Below are positions 48,694 to 57,527 of a DNA stretch of 64,000 nucleotides, in pieces. Position numbers and translations under genes: made by a program. Position 1 is the stretch's first letter; the number at the start of each line of letters is the position of its first letter. Under the pieces are notes generated by a model. The model made no database searches, had not been told where the DNA came from, and saw nothing but the letters and a program-made list of their open reading frames with translations. Source of the DNA: Morganella morganii H1r (GTDB taxonomy: Bacteria > Pseudomonadota > Gammaproteobacteria > Enterobacterales > Enterobacteriaceae); NCBI RefSeq assembly GCF_000633515.1, contig NZ_AYMP01000005.1, forward strand, positions 30,253 to 94,252, in the 5' to 3' direction.

Positions 48694-49728
48694 ATGAAAA
48701 AAAAGAAAACACTTCCCGTCACCAACAAAGCAGAGTTACCCGCTGACAAGCAGTGTGCTGCATTCACTTTTGATAATCCTGTGCCGGTCACCGGTGCTTA
48801 TGACCTGCTCGACTGCATGGAGTGCGCGAAAAATGATAAATGGTATGAAACACCGCTGGACTTCTACAGCATCGCCCGCGCATTCCGTTCAGCAGTACAC
48901 CATGAATCACCGCTGCTGTTTAAGCGCAACGTTATCATGAGCTGTTTTATCCCGCATAAATCCCTGTCCTATCAGGAAATGAACGCCTATGTTCTTGATT
49001 ATCTTGTATTCGGAAATGCATATTTTGAGCGCCGCCGTAACATGCTCGGCGGGCTGCTGCAACTGAAACGATCACCGGCGAAATACACCCGGCGCGGGAT
49101 TGACCCGGGCACCTATTATTTCGTTCAGACATGGAAAGATGCACATGAATTTAAGCGCGGCGATGTTTTCCATCTGATCAACCCGGATATTAACCAGGAG
49201 ATTTACGGGCTGCCGGAATATCTGGCCGGGCTGATATCCGCCAAACTCAATAAATCGGCTACCACATTCCGGGTTAACTACTATGAGAACGGCTCACACG
49301 CCGGGGTGATTGTTTATCTCAATGATGCACTGGCCGACCCGAACGGCGTTGAGGATCTGAAAGGTGCATTGCAGAAATCACGCCGTGACGGGGCTTTCAA
49401 GAACCTGTTTGTTTATTCGGCCAACGGGAAAAAAGACGGTATTCAGATCCTGCCGTTCAGCCAGATTGCGGCCAAAGATGAATTTATGAACGTGAAAGAT
49501 GCTACCCGTGATGATTTGCTTGCTATGCACCGTGTGCCGCCGCAGCTGATGGGTATCGTGCCGACCGGCGCGGGCAGCTTCGGGGATGTGGAAAAGGCGG
49601 CGAAAGTTTTTTCTATCAATGAGCTGATGCCAATCATGCAGAGCCTGAAATCCGTAAATGACTGGGTCGGTGAAGAGGTAGTGCGCTTCAATGAGTACGC
49701 CCTGCTTGAAGCCCTCGGCGCAAAATAA
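48694..49728 (+). CDS. Q: Portal protein Q
   Basis: 344 aa, the same as P2 gpQ. FTFDNPVPVTGAYDLLDCME, DFYSIARAFRSAVHHESPL, GLPEYLAGLISAKLNKSATTF and the C-terminal VPPQLMGIVPTGAGSFGDVE are typical. Dodecameric ring at the head vertex. Transcribed towards cos, as in P2. Confidence 0.96.
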   Translation: MKKKKTLPVTNKAELPADKQCAAFTFDNPVPVTGAYDLLDCMECAKNDKWYETPLDFYSIARAFRSAVHHESPLLFKRNVIMSCFIPHKSLSYQEMNAYVLDYLVFGNAYFERRRNMLGGLLQLKRSPAKYTRRGIDPGTYYFVQTWKDAHEFKRGDVFHLINPDINQEIYGLPEYLAGLISAKLNKSATTFRVNYYENGSHAGVIVYLNDALADPNGVEDLKGALQKSRRDGAFKNLFVYSANGKKDGIQILPFSQIAAKDEFMNVKDATRDDLLAMHRVPPQLMGIVPTGAGSFGDVEKAAKVFSINELMPIMQSLKSVNDWVGEEVVRFNEYALLEALGAK

Positions 49729-50095
49729 ATAATCACCCCACATCAGGCGCAGCGTAACCAATCACACGCTGCGCTGACCATCATTGACACCTTGCCTTTG
49801 TTTTCACCTGCCACGCTCGCACTCCCTGTAAAACAGGCGCAGAAATGCGCCTTTTTCATGTGCCGGACACACGGAAAAAGAGCGGCACCCTATCCCCCTC
49901 AGCGCGCGATTGCTCCCCCGCCTCGCCCGCACACAAAAGGTGTACTTTTTTGTGCAGGTTTTACCACCGGGGCAACGCGCAGCCCGTCAGGGCTTGCGCG
50001 GTATTTTACGTGAACCGGAAATTGTGCAGGAGTGTGCGGATTTGTGCGGTGATTTTTGGTAAGAAAAAACCCGCGATTTTGCGGGCTTTGTCTCT
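49729..50095. other. Q to early region intergenic stretch with cos
   Basis: Non-coding. It contains a GCGCAGCGT-N10-ACGCTGCGC inverted repeat (about 49747-49780), a hairpin with a T-run (AGGCGC-N6-GCGCCTTTTT, about 49836-49857), the cos-like core at 49909-49927, and a terminator CCCGCGATTTTGCGGG (about 50070-50090). Short frames across it have no ribosome site or match. Confidence 0.7.
49909..49927. other. cos site (cohesive-end core)
   Basis: The minus strand reads GGCGAGGCGGGGGAGCAAT, which matches the P2 19-nt cohesive end GGCGAGGCGGGGAAAGCAC at 15 or so positions. It lies just after Q, as in P2. Terminase P-M would cut here. Confidence 0.82.
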
Positions 50096-50392
50096 TCAGC
50101 GTATTGGCTTTACTTTTGACTCATTGATTAATTTGTCTATGTCGTAACGTTCTAAATCTTCACCCCGGAACACGCCGATATAGTAGTGTTTACCGTTCAT
50201 ATGCCGCCATTCATGCACCTCGTAAAAAAATGAATCTTCCCACACCGGCTCTGTTACTGAACAGATTTCACTGACTGTCCGCTGTGGCTTTGGTTTTTCC
50301 ATTAATTCAATACTATATCTACGTTCCGACATCACCACTTCAGAATGATACTCTCCGCCTATCATGAGATGTTCGTAAAATTCTGTTGCCAT
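50096..50392 (-). CDS. Hypothetical phage protein
   Basis: 98 aa, not recognised. Mixed charge with many aromatics (EDSFFYEVHEWRHMNGKHYY), no membrane helix. It lies between cos and the methylase remnant in a zone where P2-like phages carry variable genes. The ATG at 50392 is followed by a plausible short acidic protein; GGGGGCG is upstream. Confidence 0.55.
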   Translation of the reverse strand: MATEFYEHLMIGGEYHSEVVMSERRYSIELMEKPKPQRTVSEICSVTEPVWEDSFFYEVHEWRHMNGKHYYIGVFRGEDLERYDIDKLINESKVKPIR

Positions 50393-50471
50393 TCACGCCC
50401 CCTTAGTATTCGCCTAGATTAGCATCATTTATTGGCGATCCCAGATAATAAAAAATTCTCTTTGCCCGGCG

Positions 50472-51154
50472 TTATGCTTCCGCATCAACTTCATTAAGTG
50501 CAACCATAATTGCCAGGCGCTCCGCTGACGGTAGGGCGGCATATTTTGCACGCCAACGCTCAACCTTTCGCTTTATTCTGGTGCGGTCGTTGTAATCTTT
50601 CCCGGCGAACGTATGGCAATACGCCTTACCCCCCTGATAGTTCATCCATATTTTTTCTGTCCGCACACCGCCGCGTGTCATAGCCTGAAACTCTTTGCTT
50701 CGCCAGTCCGGCAACCGCTCATCATAAAACTGTGACGGATAGCCTGACAAAATGACAGAAACATTATCCGGCAGGCTGACCAGGCAGGACAAAAGCCGCT
50801 CATGATCTGCAACCGTATACTCATAGCGATAACGCGCATTACTGGTGCGTGTTTCAGGCAGATACGGCGGATCGGCATAAATCAGAACACGGCCGGCACC
50901 GGCAAAGTCGAACATATTCAGATAATCAACCGCATCACGGTTTATCAGACTTACATTGGATAGCTGGTGCGTAAAGCAAAATTTTTCAGCGCTTCTGTAT
51001 CAATATCAATACCTATATTGCGGCGAGTTGGCGGTTTACGCAGCATTATCGCACCGCCACCAAGGTGAGTTTCAATATAGACATCATGAGGAGGCATTTC
51101 AGCAATAATTTTCTGATATACCCCGCTCGCTGCTTTACTTCCAAGATAGCTCAT
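50472..51154 (-). pseudogene. DNA adenine methylase, frameshifted
   Basis: The first part (from 51154, MSYLGSKAASGVYQKIIAEM, then ETHLGGGAIMLRKPP with the AdoMet-binding region) runs to a stop after 68 codons. The second frame carries the catalytic DPPY motif (LIYADPPYLPETRTSN) and the rest to 50472. The frames join as LKNF-CFTHQLSNVSLINRDAV if one base is added at the A4 run 50978-50981 (T4 on the coding strand). The gene is thus broken by a single-base loss, or by a sequencing error. It would be a second methylase beside the intact one at 54056. Confidence 0.8.
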
Positions 51155-51175
51155 AACACCCTCGCTCTCAGCTGG

Positions 51176-51320
51176 CACTGTTACTTTTGTCACTACTGCA
51201 GCAATATGGCCAGCACTGTCAAAACTGACCGTGTATGCCGGTATCGGGTACCACAAAGTTAAATATGACAGTGCCGGCCAATTGGTACCGCACTGTTATT
51301 TACAGCAGCTCACACTGTTA
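51176..51320. repeat. Cluster of CACTGTTA-like repeats between gene A and the methylase remnant
   Basis: CACTGTTA at 51176, 51291 and 51313, CACTGTCA at 51214, and an inverted TGACAGTG at 51266. Two GGTACC sites lie between them. The 184-bp region 51155-51338 has no clear gene. Iteron-like spacing is irregular. Function unknown. Confidence 0.5.
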
Positions 51321-51338
51321 CTTCCGGCGGTGCTGCAG

Positions 51339-54056
51339 CTAACCTCGCTTTAATTTCTCAACCCGCGCCAATATTGACGCCGCTTTCTGTTCCCGCTTCG
51401 CTTCTTTTTTCTGTAACTCCGCTGCAACTACCTGCTGCCGCTTTTTGCGGGCGGCAGCAGTCCGTATCACCCTGATCACGCCGTTTTCAAGGTAATAATG
51501 TTCATCACGTAAAATCAGTGGTTTTCCTGCCAGTAACTGCCGTGCCAGTGCTTCCGGCGGCGTAGTGATACCCGTCAGATGAAGTAATTCATCCAACTGG
51601 TCTGTTAATTTGGTAATTTCTGGTGTCACCGGCGGTGAACCCGGCACACAAACCGGCGGTTTCGGTTCACTCAATGGCTGTTTTCTGCGGCCATTGTCCA
51701 GACATCTCCCGTTCAGTGAGATGAAGTAACGTTCTGACCCGATTTCAATACTACCGTCTGCGGCCAGTTTTTCTATCTGCTCCGGCGACAAATCTGCATT
51801 TACTGATGAAATACCGTCAGTAATTACGCGCAATACCTTTTTACTCAGCTGTTTTTTCTTACGTTTTTTAATTGGTTGCGAGTTATCGCCACTCTCTGAA
51901 ACGCTTTCTTTCCCAACCGTAAACACACACTGAGCCGTTGGCACCGTTCTGTTAATTTCTCTCCCGTTTTTGTTTAAAATTTCAGCTAACGGAGAGTTAT
52001 TGACAGAACTCCTAGGGGCGGCAAAGCCGCCAAGAAAAACCAAAGCCCCCTTGTCTGTGGTATCTGTTCCCTGTTCTTCAGCTTCTGTGCTGCCTGATTT
52101 TGTAGGAACAATTTTCCATTTTTTGGATCGGGTGCAGACTGTTGACGCTTCACCCACAATTCTGGAATAGATGCCGTAAATGCGTTCGACTATCTCGCCG
52201 TAGGCGTTTGGTTCGTCTTTGTCTTCATATCTGATGCCGATGACATAGTTTTCACGCGGGGTCAGCACGCCGCCCATCAGATCAACAAATGACGCCCAGC
52301 AGCCCACATCAGCGGCGGCGAGAATGTTATCCATTGCCTTATCCGCCAACAGGGGTTTTTTAGGGTCGTATTGATTGTTCTGTATCAGGATTGATACAAG
52401 CTGATTATTCAGTTTGCGCAGTTCGCGCCATACAGTAACCGGCGGCTGCCCGATGGGCTGATACTGACGGATGCGGTACCGGCTCGCCCATGCAGTCGCA
52501 AATTTAGCGGTGTCTTTCAGCGGCTTCCCGGTTTCGTCATCAATTTCACCGTCGAGCGCGTAACCGTCGATATTTTTGGAAATGTATTTAGCGATATAGG
52601 CCGTTGCACTGCCTTTGCGTGGATCCATACGCTTAACGTTGAAACGGGCGCGGGCATCCGGCACTAACTCCTCTTTATCCATTTTTGTTGCGTAGGTGTG
52701 GATGATGCGGGTGATCTCTTTTCTTTCTTCCGGGCGCATAAACAACAGTAAATGCCAGTGTGGCGTAGAATCGTGATGCGGCTCCGCCACGCGGAACCCG
52801 TACACACGCAGCCCCCTGCGGCCGAGTTTTGAACCGATATTCGCCCACAATTTGGATAAATAACGCTGCGCTTCCGGCGGTCGAGTATGATCCCACTTAT
52901 CATTCATACGGCCTTTATGATTGGTGGCGTGATACCGTGACGGACAGGTGATCGTATAAAATACGCCAACATCCCCGCGTTCCTGTGCCACAAATTCAAC
53001 ACCCTGCATTCTGGTCATCAGCTCATAGCGGCGGTTTGTCGGGTTACTGACGCTGCCGAGTACCATCGCCTGAAGTGAGGCGCGTTTGCCGTCTTCATCT
53101 TCCAGCTCATGATTGCGGAAAAATTCACTGTTGCGCTGCCGCTGCTCAGTAAATTCTTTCATCCCGTCCTGACTGATATACGGATGTGCCTTTCTGTGAA
53201 CCTGATTACTCGCACGGAATAAATCTTCGCGCCAGTCGCAGCGCAGCCGCCATAACTGACGCTCCCACCAGTCCGCACTGACCATTCTTGCTATTTCACT
53301 GAATGCAGGATCAACCGCCGGCAGTTTGTCACGTCCGTACCGGTCTTTTTTCGGCTTCAGCGCCTGCCATCCCGGCACGTTCACACGAAGAGAAAACACC
53401 TCAGCCGCAAGCATCCGGTACACGTCAATGACATCTTTTTCTGATACGTTATCCATTCCGCCGAGGCGTTCTGTCTCAGCATCAAGCATCTCAGCGACAC
53501 GGGCGGCGATTTCATTCGCGAGGGTTTTAATGCGCGGTTTATCCATGCCCGGCAGATGCGGATACAGATTCTGATAGTAAGCTGACAGAAGTTTATAAGG
53601 CCGGACTGTGTGATGTTTTCGTGTTTCTGTCAGACGCAATAAGGCTTGCTTAACGGTTTTCGTTAAGAAAGCATCACTGTGTTTTTGTGCGCGGCTGCGT
53701 TTCAGCCAGGAGAGCCGCCGTTCATACCATGCACGGATAAAGTAAGGCTCTTTCTGTAATCTGGCTTCTATCGTTTCCGGGCTTTTAACCCACCCGTTAC
53801 ACTCTTCTTTCCATTCTTTTTTTGCCTGCTCAACCACATTTTTAATGTGATCTTCCAGTGCCTCTGACCGGATATGCTGCGATACATACGCCTGCATTTC
53901 TGCCGGATCTGACAACTGGCGTTCTTTATAGATACGGGCCAGATAGTCGTTGGTATTTTTGTTATACGTGAAAATCGGCATCGGTTCCCCGGTGCCGATA
54001 TATTCCCACTTGTCGCCGTTGACATAGGCGTAATCGATGGGTGTTAGCTGCTCCAT
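51339..54056 (-). CDS. A: Replication initiation protein A (rolling-circle HUH endonuclease)
   Basis: 905 aa, larger than P2 gpA (761). The HUH motif is PHWHLLLF (His433, His435). The twin catalytic tyrosines are Tyr487 and Tyr491 in TAYIAKYISKNIDGY, the YxxxY spacing of gpA. An N-terminal region (1-330) carries a phage replication A domain. The extended C-terminus (about 640-905) is Lys-rich and Gln-rich. It nicks its own origin, inside the gene in P2, to start replication. The start shares one base with the Dam stop (TGATG). Confidence 0.93.
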   Translation of the reverse strand: MEQLTPIDYAYVNGDKWEYIGTGEPMPIFTYNKNTNDYLARIYKERQLSDPAEMQAYVSQHIRSEALEDHIKNVVEQAKKEWKEECNGWVKSPETIEARLQKEPYFIRAWYERRLSWLKRSRAQKHSDAFLTKTVKQALLRLTETRKHHTVRPYKLLSAYYQNLYPHLPGMDKPRIKTLANEIAARVAEMLDAETERLGGMDNVSEKDVIDVYRMLAAEVFSLRVNVPGWQALKPKKDRYGRDKLPAVDPAFSEIARMVSADWWERQLWRLRCDWREDLFRASNQVHRKAHPYISQDGMKEFTEQRQRNSEFFRNHELEDEDGKRASLQAMVLGSVSNPTNRRYELMTRMQGVEFVAQERGDVGVFYTITCPSRYHATNHKGRMNDKWDHTRPPEAQRYLSKLWANIGSKLGRRGLRVYGFRVAEPHHDSTPHWHLLLFMRPEERKEITRIIHTYATKMDKEELVPDARARFNVKRMDPRKGSATAYIAKYISKNIDGYALDGEIDDETGKPLKDTAKFATAWASRYRIRQYQPIGQPPVTVWRELRKLNNQLVSILIQNNQYDPKKPLLADKAMDNILAAADVGCWASFVDLMGGVLTPRENYVIGIRYEDKDEPNAYGEIVERIYGIYSRIVGEASTVCTRSKKWKIVPTKSGSTEAEEQGTDTTDKGALVFLGGFAAPRSSVNNSPLAEILNKNGREINRTVPTAQCVFTVGKESVSESGDNSQPIKKRKKKQLSKKVLRVITDGISSVNADLSPEQIEKLAADGSIEIGSERYFISLNGRCLDNGRRKQPLSEPKPPVCVPGSPPVTPEITKLTDQLDELLHLTGITTPPEALARQLLAGKPLILRDEHYYLENGVIRVIRTAAARKKRQQVVAAELQKKEAKREQKAASILARVEKLKRG

Positions 54057-54859
54057 CAGCAGCCACCCAGCACAGCAATAATTTCAGGTGCTTTCTTCCG
54101 GTTGCCGTTGCCAGCAATGGTACGCGGCGCTTGTATTTCGTGGATGGTGAAGCCTAAATCCGCATAAAGCTCTTTTGCATCCAGCGAGTTTGACACTGTG
54201 ACCGGGTTGCCCTGAATATCATTCAAATCTTTCAGGGCAAAGGCCAGCGCCTCATTATCGCTATCCGTGAATCCGTTAGCGTGATATTGAGTGAAATTTT
54301 TTCCCATGTACGGGGGATCGCAATACACACCGTCACCAAAATCGACCAGTGATAATGTGTCCTGCCATGGCAGACAGGTTATCTCCGAATTACCGGCTTT
54401 TTCTGCGAAAGCGACTATTTCTTTTTCAGGGAAATAAGGTTTTTTATAGTGACCGAACGGAACGTTAAAACCTGTTTTCTGACTGTACCGGCAGAGTCCG
54501 TTATAGCAATAACGATTTAAGTAAAGGAATAAACCGGCTCTGTCTACATGCCTCAGCTCTGCTGTATTGAATATGTCGCGAGCCTTATAATAATGAACTG
54601 ATTCATCATCTTTATCGTCAAAGAACCCTTTTATCTCATTAATAAACAGATAAACCGGAACCGAGGTTATTTCTTTATATAAATTAATTAAATCCTTATT
54701 AACATCTGCAATTAAATACTGCTCATAATCAGTATTCATCATAACAGCACAGGAACCGGCGAACGGTTCAACAAGGCGTTTTGTTTTTGGCAGGTGCGGG
54801 CGCAGCTGTTCCATGATGCCGACTTTTGAACCCGCCCATTTGAGGATTGTTTTATTCAT
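54056..54859 (-). CDS. DNA adenine methylase (Dam-type, phage)
   Basis: 267 aa. The class D12/Dam family is indicated by motif I KWAGSKVGIMEQLRPHLP with VEPFAGSCAVMMN, DLINLY, YLNRYCYNGLCRYS, and DPPY within GVYCDPPYMGKNFTQYH. GATC methylation is the most likely specificity, protecting the phage or tuning its own gene expression. It overlaps DUF3850 by 8 bp and A by 1 bp in the early operon. Confidence 0.92.
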   Translation of the reverse strand: MNKTILKWAGSKVGIMEQLRPHLPKTKRLVEPFAGSCAVMMNTDYEQYLIADVNKDLINLYKEITSVPVYLFINEIKGFFDDKDDESVHYYKARDIFNTAELRHVDRAGLFLYLNRYCYNGLCRYSQKTGFNVPFGHYKKPYFPEKEIVAFAEKAGNSEITCLPWQDTLSLVDFGDGVYCDPPYMGKNFTQYHANGFTDSDNEALAFALKDLNDIQGNPVTVSNSLDAKELYADLGFTIHEIQAPRTIAGNGNRKKAPEIIAVLGGC

Positions 54860-55181
54860 GGTGAGATAACTCCGCCCCGGTAATATAAAATGAAAACATC
54901 ACAAAAGTAGGCATTCCCGGATAAGTGAATTCTCCGTATACATCATTAACAACAACTACAGATGTAATAAAACAGGTAATGACATTTCCGGTTACCCCGC
55001 ACTCATGCGCTGCCGGGAGGTTGGTATTCTCATGACAACTACAGCGTTTTATTTCGATAAGCTTAACCAAATCGCCAACATTAAATCTTCGGTCTACATC
55101 ACGCCGGAATTCCGCTGTTTTCAAACCAAGTCTGACTTCGTTGAAATATTCACTCCATATTTTCAGTTCATGAATTGCCAT
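54852..55181 (-). CDS. DUF3850 (ASCH-like) protein
   Basis: 109 aa. HELKIWSEYFNEVRLGLKTAEFR followed by RRFNVGDLVKLIEI is the pattern of DUF3850, a small ASCH/PUA-like fold found in phages and thought to bind RNA. Part of the early operon. Function unknown. Confidence 0.8.
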   Translation of the reverse strand: MAIHELKIWSEYFNEVRLGLKTAEFRRDVDRRFNVGDLVKLIEIKRCSCHENTNLPAAHECGVTGNVITCFITSVVVVNDVYGEFTYPGMPTFVMFSFYITGAELSHHE

Positions 55182-55182
55182 T

Positions 55183-55404
55183 TCACACGCTCCGGTAATG
55201 TTTGTTTTTTAGTTCATCAATTGCCTGACAATCAATGCACATGGTGCAACCGATCACAGCGCGGCGGCGTGGCTCAGGGATTGACTTACCGCACCCCTCA
55301 CATTCAAACACCGATACTCCGGCAACAGTAATGCGGGCAGCGGCGATCTGACTTTCAAGCACAAGTGCGGCGTGATCATTGGCGCGGTCGATTGCGTCAG
55401 ACAT
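55183..55404 (-). CDS. TraR/DksA-type zinc finger protein
   Basis: 73 aa. A zinc finger with Cys35-Cys38 and Cys56-Cys59 (FECEGCGKSIPEPRRRAV, then CTMCIDCQ) after an N-terminal helix. This short form resembles P2 Orf82/TraR, which bind in the RNA polymerase secondary channel and mimic DksA/ppGpp. Overlaps the DUF2732 gene by 8 bp. Confidence 0.9.
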   Translation of the reverse strand: MSDAIDRANDHAALVLESQIAAARITVAGVSVFECEGCGKSIPEPRRRAVIGCTMCIDCQAIDELKNKHYRSV

Positions 55405-55618
55405 GGTTCAGCTCTCCCGCTTCGTTTTCGATACGGTCAGCTTCACCATTGAGCAGGTTATAGATTTCTGGTGGCGTCATTTTTTGACTTAACGCTTTAT
55501 GGGAAATGGTTCGCAAACGACCGGCAAACCCGTCAAACAAGGTTTTGCGTTCGTCTTCGCGGTTGGCTTTGATGTTTTCAGCTACAGGGGTGAATATTGG
55601 ATCCGGAAATGATTTCAT
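55397..55618 (-). CDS. DUF2732 phage protein
   Basis: 73 aa, helical, with ENIKANREDERKTLFDGFAGRL and ISHKALSQKMTPPEIYNLLN. Matches small early proteins in P2-like phages usually called DUF2732. Function unknown. A short hairpin (CCTGACC-N6-GGTCA) is just upstream at about 55650-55672. Confidence 0.75.
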   Translation of the reverse strand: MKSFPDPIFTPVAENIKANREDERKTLFDGFAGRLRTISHKALSQKMTPPEIYNLLNGEADRIENEAGELNHV

Positions 55619-55687
55619 TTTAAAGCCTCATTATTCAGGTAATAAAAAGCCCTGACCGATTAAGGTCATTATTTATCTTTTAGTTAT

Positions 55688-56095
55688 TTACTTAATTGCT
55701 AAGTCTGTCGGAAATATTGATGTTACCGCCTTTATCTGGTTAATTGCCTCAATAAACCTCATTTGTTCATCATGTGTTAATTTTTCAAAATTAAAACTAT
55801 GCTTTTCTTTTTCTATTTCCGCTAAAAAGAAAATCATACTCAAAACCCGGTTGTTATTTCTGACTTTATTATTACTCTGTAATCGCAATTCCTTCATAAA
55901 GTCATTCATACCCGTATTCAGCGGTTTTTCCTGACAATCTAATAACCGTGCCCGCATTCTCGCGGAGGTATTCAGTCCGTCTATTTTTTCATCCAACGAC
56001 AACGAAGCACCTCTGTTCCATGCAGGGGCGCAGTGTATTTCCGGTTTCCTTTTTCTGTTGCTTTCCGGTTGTTGCGTATCTGTTGATGTATTCAT
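55688..56095 (-). CDS. Phage protein, DUF5347-like
   Basis: 135 aa, basic, mainly helical. DGLNTSARMRARLLDCQEKPLNTGMNDFM is the best preserved part and fits a family frequent in Proteus and Morganella prophages (DUF5347, tentative). No catalytic motif seen. Start of the minus-strand run DUF5347-DUF2732-finger-DUF3850-Dam-A. Confidence 0.6.
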   Translation of the reverse strand: MNTSTDTQQPESNRKRKPEIHCAPAWNRGASLSLDEKIDGLNTSARMRARLLDCQEKPLNTGMNDFMKELRLQSNNKVRNNNRVLSMIFFLAEIEKEKHSFNFEKLTHDEQMRFIEAINQIKAVTSIFPTDLAIK

Positions 56096-56163
56096 ATTTC
56101 CCCCAACGATTAACAGGCCGATTTTTTAGCCATGATCGGGAACATGGGGTGTGGTATATTTGC

Positions 56164-56199
56164 CATGTCTGCTGTTTCTTGACCGGAACCAGACATGAC
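56164..56199. promoter_or_regulatory. Inverted repeat in the divergent early control region
   Basis: CATGTCTG-N18-CAGACATG lies between the divergent genes at 56095 and 56224. It may be an operator or a leader hairpin. A second imperfect repeat (CCATGATCGGGAACATGG) lies just to its left, at about 56131-56148. Confidence 0.45.
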
Positions 56200-56223
56200 G
56201 ACCACCCAAAAAAGGAAAAATTG

Positions 56224-56451
56224 ATGTCAAAAAAAGAAATCCCAATCTTTGTTCCTGCCGGAATTGACTACACTGTTCACAATCATCTGGCCTGTATTAA
56301 ATTCAACTATCACCTGAAGCCGCCACATGAATTACCTAAAGATGGTGAATTATTTACCGGTCTGACAGTAGAACAAGCCGTTGACCTTGCTGCATTTCTC
56401 CAACATTATATTGTTTCCGTACAATCATCCGGCAGTGACAATCAACACTAA
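56224..56451 (+). CDS. Small plus-strand phage protein, BssS-like
   Basis: 75 aa. AAGGAAAA lies 8 bp before the ATG. CIKFNYHLKPPHELPKDGEL with LTVEQAVDLAAFLQHYIVSV resembles the core of BssS-type regulators (biofilm/quorum regulator family), a weak match. It is on the opposite strand to the surrounding early genes, and its longer open frame upstream (to 55948) has no coding support. Function unknown. Confidence 0.5.
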   Translation: MSKKEIPIFVPAGIDYTVHNHLACIKFNYHLKPPHELPKDGELFTGLTVEQAVDLAAFLQHYIVSVQSSGSDNQH

Positions 56452-56535
56452 CGGCACATAAAAATCCTGACTCAAAATAAGGAAGACGAATAATCCCGTT
56501 ATCAATTATTCTCTTTCTTATTTTTGTTTTTATGG

Positions 56536-56754
56536 TCATTTTCTGTCTCCGTATAACCTATCTATAAAACCTGTCGCCTGTGCCAGCGCATCAACTTTTC
56601 CGAATGAATTGAAGCCGTCAGCCCCATCACTCAGCATTACGTGATACTGCGTTATTTTTCTGGTCACGTTGCGCGGTAACACATAGATATTAAAGCCGCG
56701 ATATATATAGCAATGCGACTTATACCAGACTAACGGAAAGCGGGGCGCTCTCAT
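56536..56754 (-). CDS. Hypothetical phage protein after cox
   Basis: 72 aa from the ATG at 56754 that overlaps the cox stop as ATGA; a longer form from 56775 is possible. Basic and aromatic (RAPRFPLVWYKSHCYIYRGF), then FIDRLYGDRK. No family recognised. Translation is probably coupled to cox. Confidence 0.55.
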   Translation of the reverse strand: MRAPRFPLVWYKSHCYIYRGFNIYVLPRNVTRKITQYHVMLSDGADGFNSFGKVDALAQATGFIDRLYGDRK

Positions 56755-57041
56755 AAACCAACCCACAACAGCCAAGCATCACGCAGTTCCTTTGGTCTGT
56801 TCTGGAATGCGTCCCGCATTGCGCGGTTAAATTCCGGAATGTAAATCCAGTTCTCACCGCGTGTTTTCACATCACCTTTTGAGTCCGGGTTAGTCCATCT
56901 GACCAACGGAAGCTTATTGTTATCAACCATCGCTTTTACTGCCGCAGGCGTTTTCCCGATTAGCTCCGCAAATTTTGGCGGGGTTACAGCATCCACCGGA
57001 TAACTAACCTGCATATAACCGTCTGTGTTCTGCTCGCTCAT
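56751..57041 (-). CDS. cox: Cox-like regulator/excisionase
   Basis: 96 aa (P2 Cox 91). YPVDAVTPPKFAELIGKTPAAVKAM is the winged-helix start, then the Cox-type end NWIYIPEFNRAMRDAFQNRP. Cox represses the lysogenic promoter and directs excision. Divergent from C, as in P2. Confidence 0.9.
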   Translation of the reverse strand: MSEQNTDGYMQVSYPVDAVTPPKFAELIGKTPAAVKAMVDNNKLPLVRWTNPDSKGDVKTRGENWIYIPEFNRAMRDAFQNRPKELRDAWLLWVGL

Positions 57042-57115
57042 ATGTCATAATCCTTTTGGTCAAGTGCTTCCAGTTGCTTGTGTTTGCTTCTGTCGGCGTT
57101 TGGCTTAAATAACTA

Positions 57116-57129
57116 GATTACATGTAATC
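57116..57129. promoter_or_regulatory. Perfect palindrome between cox and C (candidate C operator)
   Basis: GATTACATGTAATC is a perfect 14-bp palindrome in the divergent control region. The stretch 57062-57095 also shows GCTT repeats about 10 bp apart (TTCCAGTTGCTTGTGTTTGC), which may be Cox or polymerase sites. Confidence 0.6.
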
Positions 57130-57155
57130 CATTTAACACGGAGTTTAGATCACAT

Positions 57156-57461
57156 ATGACCCAAAAAGCAAGTGTGGGGGATAAAATTTTGATAATCAGA
57201 AAATCAGAAGGTTTATCTCGTAGAGAGCTATCGGAGATGACGGGCATATCTGCCAATAACCTCAAAAATTATGAGCTACTCGGTCGACAAATACCGGCAG
57301 AAACCCTAACTATATTATTAGGGCACCCGCGATTTGAAAAATACACACTCTGGCTGATGACAGGGAAAACCAATGAAGCAATGGGGCAAGTCAGCCCGAC
57401 TCTCTCCCCTGATGGTGCAGAGAAAGAGCCGTCACACCAATCAGAGCGGAAAATTGGCTAA
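57156..57461 (+). CDS. C: C-type phage repressor (XRE family)
   Basis: 101 aa (P2 C 99). Helix-turn-helix at about 22-41 (SRRELSEMTGISANNLKNYE), then a short dimerisation region with RFEKYTLWLMTGK, which is shared with P2-type C repressors. Without a CI-like C-terminal protease domain it is not RecA-cleavable, so SOS induction would need another route. Divergent from cox and followed by int. Confidence 0.88.
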   Translation: MTQKASVGDKILIIRKSEGLSRRELSEMTGISANNLKNYELLGRQIPAETLTILLGHPRFEKYTLWLMTGKTNEAMGQVSPTLSPDGAEKEPSHQSERKIG

Positions 57462-57527
57462 ATCTACATTATGAATTTATTGACTGGATAGACAGTCAAT
57501 CGCTGTGCAACATCGGAGGGTTTTCTT

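Noticed and set aside
56354..56539. 61-aa minus-strand frame with ATGA coupling to the gene before it
   Set aside because: It lies antisense to the small gene at 56224 over 98 bp and shows no recognisable family. It is possible but weaker than the plus-strand frame, so it is kept only as a note.
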